The notes beneath the pieces are model-generated. The model was not told where the DNA came from, searched no databases, and saw nothing but the letters and a program-made list of their open reading frames with translations. A stretch of 64,000 nt of DNA, taken from assembly GCA_020736575.1 (NCBI GenBank), contig JAGPYM010000050.1, positions 62,001 to 126,000 of the forward strand. Direction: 5' to 3'. Of the stretch, positions 57,433 through 64,000 are shown piece after piece (within the stretch, counting starts at the first letter, position 1; each line of letters opens with the position of its first letter). The translations under genes were made by a program, and so were the position numbers. The stretch is from Thelonectria olida. Lineage: Eukaryota > Ascomycota > Sordariomycetes > Hypocreales > Nectriaceae.

Positions 57433-60400
57433 TTAGAATTTACAAGAATAGTAAATGACCAACGTGCTTTCAAGATAGGCACTCAATATCCCTAGATCTC
57501 TCCATCGATTGTCCCAATACAGTCCAAATTGAGCAATGAAGTCATCCCCAAACTGATACGGGCAATACCCACAATTTGAAGTTGCGTTTTCATTGGCCAA
57601 GTATCCTGGCGCGGTTTCAAGCCATCCTTGCAGGTATTCAAAACATGTCACACCTGCGGGCGGGTCGAATCGATACAACTCAGAAAGCTTACATATGACC
57701 TCGAGACCTGACAACTCTGTCTCGATCAGCCCTCCAACGAGGTAAGATACTGGGTTCGACCTAAATATCCAGACCCAAAATTTTGGGATGTTTTGGGGTG
57801 GGACGGTAACACCGCAAAAGAGCGAGAAAGTTATCAGGATAAAGGGGGTAAACAACGCGGCAATGTATGATGATGGTGTGAATGCGGCGATTGTTTGACC
57901 TAGCTGGACAGAGAATTGACTTGTGATCAAGACAATGAAGAACTCATAGCCCGCCTTAGTCGCGTCAATGCTAAAGTTGGCTGGGAAGAATAGGAGCAAA
58001 TAAAACTAGGAGAATGGCTGGTTAGCTATTATTCCAGTTTTAATAGAAAGGGGACATACTAAAACAGTACATAGAATTGTGAATGGAATTTCTGAGAGCA
58101 GCATCGCTGTGAGAAATACTGTTCTGGAATACATGCCAGAGGCTCTCTCACGGTGAAATATTCTTTTCGCCCTCTCAAAGGCGGGCTCCACCTGTGAGAG
58201 GACGAGAGAAGGTAAGATTGTAACCTGAAAGATTATAAAGATTCGCATCTGCAAGTCGCCAAACGCATTACCGGTGTTCAGATATGCCAGTGCTGTCAAG
58301 AGCGCTATGGTGATATGGTTAATGATTCGTGTGCTGGCATAACCTGGCTGACGCCATGCTGATTTGAGGGCTCGAGTTGATACCGTTTTCAGCTGGACTA
58401 AAAAGGTAAGGCAGCCAAGAATATCCTTAGACTTTGAATGACCTTGGTTTGTAGAGATATCATGGATATCCCGTGCATTTTCGATGATGTTGTTGATATC
58501 TCGATCCATGAGAGCTTTTTTGTCAGATTTTGACCAGATCTGTGCCCACTCGTCCGCTGATTTTCCGCCGTTGCTGATGGCTTCAAGCATAAACTCCGCA
58601 AAGTTGGTGGCCTCGGGACAGGAGTATCCTAAGTGAGAGAAGTATTGACCGGCTTCTGCTATCGGCCCACAGAACAGTTCTCGCCCGCCATGGAGGAGCA
58701 GAAGCTGAGAAAAGGTGCTAAATATGGCTGCATTAGGTTGGTGAATTGTGCAGACAATGGACTTTCCTTCATCGGCTAGCTTTCTCAAAAAGTTCACAAT
58801 GTTCATGGCTGATTGTGTTGACAACCCACTCGTGGGCTCATCCAAGAACAAAACGTCGGGCTTGGCCGCCAGCTCGACTCCAATAGTCACCAGTTTCCGT
58901 TGCTCGAGAGAGATGCCACCAGTTTCGGGCTCACCGATGATAGAGCTGGCAAGAGACTGAAGCTCCAGAAGGTGGATGATCTCTTCGACATCAGCGTTTT
59001 TGGCAGCCTTGCTGAAGGAGGCGGGTTGACGAAGGTACGCTGAAAACTGAAGCGCTTCGCGGACTGTTTGACAGGGATCGTGGACGTCAAGCTGCTGGCA
59101 GTAGGCAGTGCGCCTGCAGAAATCCTCTTGCAGGGGCTTTCCGTCTGCAAGAAGAGTGCCACTGACTATGCCAGTGATCTTCCTATTTGCCATCAGATCC
59201 AGTAGAGTGGATTTTCCAGCACCAGATGCCCCCATCAGTGCCATCATCATGCCAGGTTTGACATAACCGGAAATGTCTTGGAGAATCTGACGTGACTCAG
59301 ATTTAGAGACTACAGCTGTGTATCCCATGCCACTCCAAGACAACGTTTTATGCTTGGTTTCTGCCTGGTGACGAGGGTGACAAGTCTCAGTTGGGCGATG
59401 CCTGTCCATCGGCCTCTCCTCGTCTATTCCCGCGGCATCGTCATCTCCTGATGCTTCCATTTCGACTGGAGATGTCACAAATGTGACGGACTCAGATATG
59501 ATGATATTGAAAATGAGCAGGCCGACAACAAATGCAAGGAGAATTGCGATGTTCCTCCAAATATGATGAACATCGAAACCAAACGCCGCTGCAAGGTAGG
59601 AAGATCCACTGACTGTTTTTGATCCACGCACAGCGCCGGGAACTAAACAGATCTTATAGTTTTGATCGCTGTACCCTGGGCCATGAGGTACGAAGCTGGA
59701 ATCTGAGCAAGCTAGATCCAGTTCCCGAAATTCGTTGGCCATGAGACCTTCGAAGCTGTAGGCGATCGGATTAACCCAAGAGAACCATTGGACCCACGGC
59801 TTTTGATCGCGGTACGGCACAAGATATCCGGATTCCAGAACAAAAAGTATAATGACGACGCAGGCCACCTTGAGTGCTCCATCGAGTGTCTTCGACATGC
59901 ATCCCAGGGTTCTGAAAAACAATGTCAAAGCGATCTGGCCGAAAATGATGAATAAATAAAATACGAAGAAGGACCCGGCATCAGTGCGCAGTCCAGCCAT
60001 GAAATAGACAATAGCGGAGAATATCAATCCCTAAAGAATCCGTCAGCTTCCTAACCACCATAAAACCTCACTCAAGGAATGCGTATGATATAACCTCATA
60101 CCTCCAAGGCAGACAGCGGGATGTCGAAAATAATTTGGCCCAAACACGCCGCACTCGGCCTGTAAAATGCGAATGATGTGTGCTTGTTAAGAATCGGTCG
60201 ACCAAGGATGGTTAATGGCAACTCTGCGAATGCCGAGAATGCATTATACAACAAGGAAATGAACATGACTCCTCCACGCGTAAATGTGCCGTTGGAAGTC
60301 CGAGGCAATTGCCAATACACAGAGCCGCATACAAGAGCGATGATGGTGGATGTGACATTTTTAATGATTAAGCCAAGTCGGTCTTGGAGGCGCAGCTGAG

Positions 60401-61675
60401 CATGGCGACGAGCAAGTGCGGATATCTGCGTCCAGATTGAAGTCCGGTTGGAGCCGTACTGCCAACCGGTGTACCTTTCGGTCTCAATGCACTCTGTTAC
60501 CCGGCGTTGATAATCCTCCTGACGGACCTCCTCTTGGCATTGGGCCATTTCTTGTTGCATCTTCCTGTACGCCACGGATTCGCGAAATATCCGAGCAAGA
60601 TCGGCTGTAGAATATGGATTCTGAGAAGTCCTCAGCCTAGCGTCTGCACATTCAGCGAGAAAGTCGGCGATCGACTGGCCCGAGTTATGCGTAAACCCCA
60701 GGTTCTTGAAATAATTGGCGGCGCCGTCGGCTGGCCCGAAGTACAGCTCATGGCCGTCCGCTAAGAGCAGAACTTTGTCGAAGCAATGGTACAGTGTATC
60801 GGACGCTTGATAGAGTGAAACCAGAGACACGCTTTCGTATAGGGACGTGAGCACGCGGAGAGCTCTGATGAGCTCTGACGCAGTCGCAGCATCGAGACCA
60901 AGCGTGGGATTTTCCCAGCACATAATGGCCGCTCTCGTGATCAGGGCCTCGGCAATAGAGATACGTTTCCGCTCCCCACCTGAGACACCTCGGATCCTCG
61001 CATCTCCAAGCATGGTGGTCTTCGTGTGACTGATGTTCAGAATTCCGAGAAGCCTTTGAAGAACATCGTTCTTAAAAATTTGCTCTTTTGAGCCACCCTT
61101 ATGGAACTTTGGTACACTCAAATCCAAGGCAAACTGCAACGTCTGCTCCACAGTGAGAGTAGGGTTGTGAAAGTCTTCAGCGCCACAGAACACAGCCTCT
61201 CCTGCATGAGCATTGAGAAACTCCTTCGTGGATTTACCACCGTACAGAAGAGTGCCGGATGTCTCGGTGCCAGACATGGGGTTGTTTGCAACAGTTTTCA
61301 GAAATGTTGTACATCCGCTACCTGCCCTCCCAAGGATTAGCACCATTTCCCCGGGAGAAACGACACCGCTGAGCTGTTGTAGCAGGCAGTTTCTTGGTAC
61401 AGCTGTTTTAGTGTTTTGAGCCTCAGTGTTGAGCCAAGAAAATGCAGCATCGCTCAGGTAGTCTAAGATTCCACCAACTCTGGTTTGTTTCCTCCTAACA
61501 TTGAGTCCATCGAACAGTAAGTCTATTGGCGGTCAGTAACCCATTATTAAAGGAAGAATGGCTAATGCTTACGAATCCGCTTGCCGGAGAAGCCTGCCAG
61601 ACACCCATTGGACTTAGCATTAAGCAAGTAATCTTGAAGTGCACTCGTGGAGCTTGCCATCGACGTTTGTTCCAT
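57433..61675 (-). CDS. PDR-type (ABC-G full-length) transporter
   Basis: Exons on the minus strand 61573-61675, 60102-61522, 58060-60030 and 57433-58005 splice to 1355 residues in the order NBD1-TMD1-NBD2-TMD2. NBD1 has the degenerate fungal PDR Walker A GRAGSGCTT (from residue 99, Cys for Lys) and signature VSGGERKR. NBD2 has a canonical Walker A GASGAGKSTLL and a degenerate signature SLEQRK followed by LVTIGVELAAKPD. The TMDs include the PDR extracellular loop (FVPHGPGY) and a Cys-rich final loop (CGYCPYQFGDDF). Such proteins export hydrophobic compounds across the plasma membrane. It is slightly short for PDRs (usually 1,400-1,500), with a short N-terminus. Its place next to two amine oxidase genes suggests export of their substrate or product, or self-protection. 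Confidence 0.94.
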
Positions 61676-62533
61676 GTTGTTTACTTTTTTTTTCGTGAAA
61701 GTTGATTGGAGTCCCTGAGTATGAGTGGAGTCCCCCACCTGAAATTACCAAAACGCGTAAATCTGTACTCCTCGTACCTGCTACTTACTACAGGCTTGTT
61801 CTGCAGTTATACCAATCATGCGGGGGGCAATCACAGGGTGGAACTTGGACCCGATTCATAGTCGGCCGAGTGAGTCAGCAGGCCCATACGATAGTTGAGC
61901 AACTTTGTTTCGTTAGCGAGTCAGTTTTGCGTGTCAGATTTGTGGGTTCCTTTCGTGGTCAGTGATGAATGTCAGCAACTTGGCACCTCGAACGGTTTGA
62001 TCTAGCGCCACGCAGCTCTTAGAAACCCAACGGTTTGCAGGGTTGCACGAGAGTTTATGACATGGGTTCCTCTTTCCTCCGTTCTACAACTCTCGGCTCA
62101 AGTGACAGGACCCCAGATGAAGTGAAAGAAGCAAAGCGTGTCATCAAAGACAGGGAGAAGTTTGTCCCGTGTACGCAGGTCGGATGTAGGGTCACAAGAA
62201 TGGGTTTTTCATTTGGCAAGAGCTGATAAGAAAATAACGCTGCTATGGCTATTGGAAACTGTAACTTCCTTTTGATGGTACAACTATTCCGCTTCCACAG
62301 ATGGTAATGGGAAGGTACAGGGTAGGCTCAACATATCGCAACAAGCGCGGGTTGGGCGAAAATGAAACTGCACGTAGTATCAACTCGTCTTAGAAAGAAT
62401 TCTTGGAGCGAGAAGTTGGTCATAATCATAGTTTGAAATGATATTGATAACAGAGAGCAATCATGCCGAAAGACAAACATATTTAGTGCAAGACCAGCGT
62501 TAATTTATCCCGTTGGATATATGCCAAGGATAG
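61676..62533. other. Intergenic: transporter promoter
   Basis: 858 bp holding the upstream region of the ABC transporter and the 3' flank of the SDR gene. A T-rich run lies at 61684-61693. No gene is supported. Confidence 0.45.
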
Positions 62534-63493
62534 CTATAGTGAAATTGTTCCAAGATCTTCCCCTGTCGCCTGTCTAATAGCATACGATACCAGATCCAGT
62601 GTGTCCTTTGGCACGTACATGTCCTCCAAGGTGCCCATCACTTGGTCGAAGTTGGCTAGGTACCCTTCGGGCGAAACCTCATGTGTATGACCCGGTACTG
62701 TGGCGAGAGTTGTGCGAGCCGCCCTCCCTCCGCCAACGCTGAAAAGCTCACCAGAAACGGGACATTCCTCGCTGGCCAGGGCTATAATGAAATCAGCGAC
62801 CAGGTGCGGCTGGAAATACTGATGTGTGATGCGCTTAATGACGGGTGACATGTCTGACATCCGCGAAGCGGCAGACGGCATGATTCCATTGATTTTTATG
62901 CCATGAACATGGCTCATGCGGCCTAGATCACGCGTGAGACCGAAGGTTGCGCCCTTGGCTGATACGTATCCGCCATCGCCGCCTGCGCCCATGCCAATCA
63001 GGCTGTCAGAAGATGTATTTATGATGCGACCGTAGGATTGTTTCTGCATCGTGGGATAGACAGCGCTGATGAGCATAATGGTACCGAGTGCCGCGATCTC
63101 CCACGTTCGCTGGAAGGATTTCACATCGACATTGTCATGGGCGCTTGGCTTTCCAGCAGTACCGGCGTTGTTGATAAGGATATGAATTGTACCGTAGGTG
63201 TTCAATGTGTTTTGGACCAGCTCCTGGACCTCGGATTGGATCGATATGTCATGCCCATCCGCCACGGCCTCGCCACCTTTCGCCTTGATCTCGTCGACAA
63301 CAGCTGCCGCTCGTGACGCAGTCCCTCGTTCGCCATCAAGGGAGCCGCCATAATCGTTGACTACTACCTTGGCGCCGTACGCGGCCAAGAGCAACGCGTA
63401 TTCGCGGCCGAGACCACCGCCGGCACCAGTAACGATAGCCACGCGATCCTGAAGGGATTGAAGCTTTCGAGGCGACTCCATCTCAGCGTTCAA
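62534..63493 (-). CDS. SDR resembling the dehydrogenase unit of peroxisomal MFE-2
   Basis: An intronless frame of 319 residues; a second ATG four codons in (MESPRKL) could be the start. The cofactor loop is TGAGGGLG, followed by REYALLLAAYGAKVVVNDYGG, the pattern of the (3R)-hydroxyacyl-CoA dehydrogenase unit of multifunctional enzyme 2. NNAG and the catalytic Tyr-x3-Lys (YVSAKGA) are present, with the Ser in INTSSDS. There is no hydratase or SCP2 domain, and the C-terminus GTISL is not a canonical peroxisomal SKL. It probably oxidises or reduces a hydroxy/keto substrate. It lies upstream of the ABC transporter in the same orientation. Confidence 0.9.
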   Translation of the reverse strand: MNAEMESPRKLQSLQDRVAIVTGAGGGLGREYALLLAAYGAKVVVNDYGGSLDGERGTASRAAAVVDEIKAKGGEAVADGHDISIQSEVQELVQNTLNTYGTIHILINNAGTAGKPSAHDNVDVKSFQRTWEIAALGTIMLISAVYPTMQKQSYGRIINTSSDSLIGMGAGGDGGYVSAKGATFGLTRDLGRMSHVHGIKINGIMPSAASRMSDMSPVIKRITHQYFQPHLVADFIIALASEECPVSGELFSVGGGRAARTTLATVPGHTHEVSPEGYLANFDQVMGTLEDMYVPKDTLDLVSYAIRQATGEDLGTISL

Positions 63494-64000
63494 GACGGAA
63501 CAAAGCTTTGAGTAACCAAGACAAGACTTGTGGTTGGAGAAGAGAATCTACTCTGGTAACACCGCGACCGAGAGGGAATCACTTAGCTTAATGCAATATC
63601 GGAGTAGCGTAACCGAAAGAGGGCGATACCGGCACATTGAGACAAGATGACCACACAATATACAAGTCTATCAGAAAAACCCCGCTTCTGCGTTGTGGGT
63701 TGCTCTTCTTGCTGACCAACCTAGGTAAGTAGCGTGCTCACGTGGAGTTGGTGCTGACTCGCCTCGTCTCGTCAACAACACCTCGGGTGGTAAAATGGGG
63801 CGGACACTTCCGGGCACCCACATTAGGAATCAAGCAAATCGAGAATTGCTACATTACATAACACAAGGAATTGATTGAGATTGATGCGAGTTGAGTGGTT
63901 GCTGCAGTGTCACATTGCCCACCTTGCTGGTTTGCCAAGTCACCCTCACCTTCACCCAATCGTGCACCATCGACTGCATCATTCCTTACGCTGGAGCCAT
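63494..64000. other. Upstream region of the last SDR gene
   Basis: 507 bp to the window edge with no coding signal recognised; the presumed promoter of the minus-strand SDR gene. Confidence 0.4.

Overview
The window is nuclear DNA of a filamentous ascomycete (Pezizomycotina). Most genes are split by introns of about 45-80 nt with GTNNGT donors and CTAAC/CTGAC-like branch sites. Six genes encode fungal Zn2Cys6 regulators, and other genes belong to families typical of moulds: a tannase, a PDR-type ABC transporter, short-chain dehydrogenases and a SLIP-GC-like GTPase. The gene mix suggests a Sordariomycete, but the species cannot be named from sequence alone. I saw no rRNA, tRNA, CRISPR array or intact transposon.

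Layout. 0-8 kb: an unrecognised multi-exon protein with an acidic tail (minus), a secreted tannase/feruloyl esterase (plus) and a GFA/Mss4-fold zinc protein (plus). 8-15 kb: a decayed SDR pseudogene, a Zn2Cys6 regulator with a 3-nt microexon and an apparent frameshift, and an intact Zn2Cys6 regulator. 15-22 kb: an NAD(P)-binding reductase and an SRPBCC protein in divergent orientation, then a classical SDR and a Zn2Cys6 regulator, possibly a small metabolic group. 22-34.4 kb: a truncated-looking membrane protein, an F-box-like protein, a 14-exon SLIP-GC-like GTPase with a 10-nt exon, a small 80-residue protein, a 5'-truncated extended-SDR remnant and an MDR reductase. 35-43 kb: an eight-exon Zn2Cys6 regulator, a transposase fragment, a large membrane protein, a small Cys-rich secreted protein and a TPR remnant.

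43-64 kb is the most coherent part. It holds an orphan 6-7 TM protein, a Zn2Cys6 regulator, a Baeyer-Villiger/FMO monooxygenase carrying one in-frame stop, and a second Zn2Cys6 regulator. That regulator is divergent from a gene fusing an N-terminal Rid (YjgF/RutC-like) domain to a flavin amine oxidase. A tandem amine oxidase paralogue without the Rid domain, a full-length PDR ABC transporter and an SDR follow. The inferred theme is oxidation of an amine to an imine, handling of the imine or enamine by a fused Rid domain, further redox tailoring, and export. The substrate is unknown and co-regulation is not shown.

Exon boundaries are inferred by eye from splice consensus, frame and family continuity. 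Where a spliced length is given, the exon lengths sum to a multiple of three.
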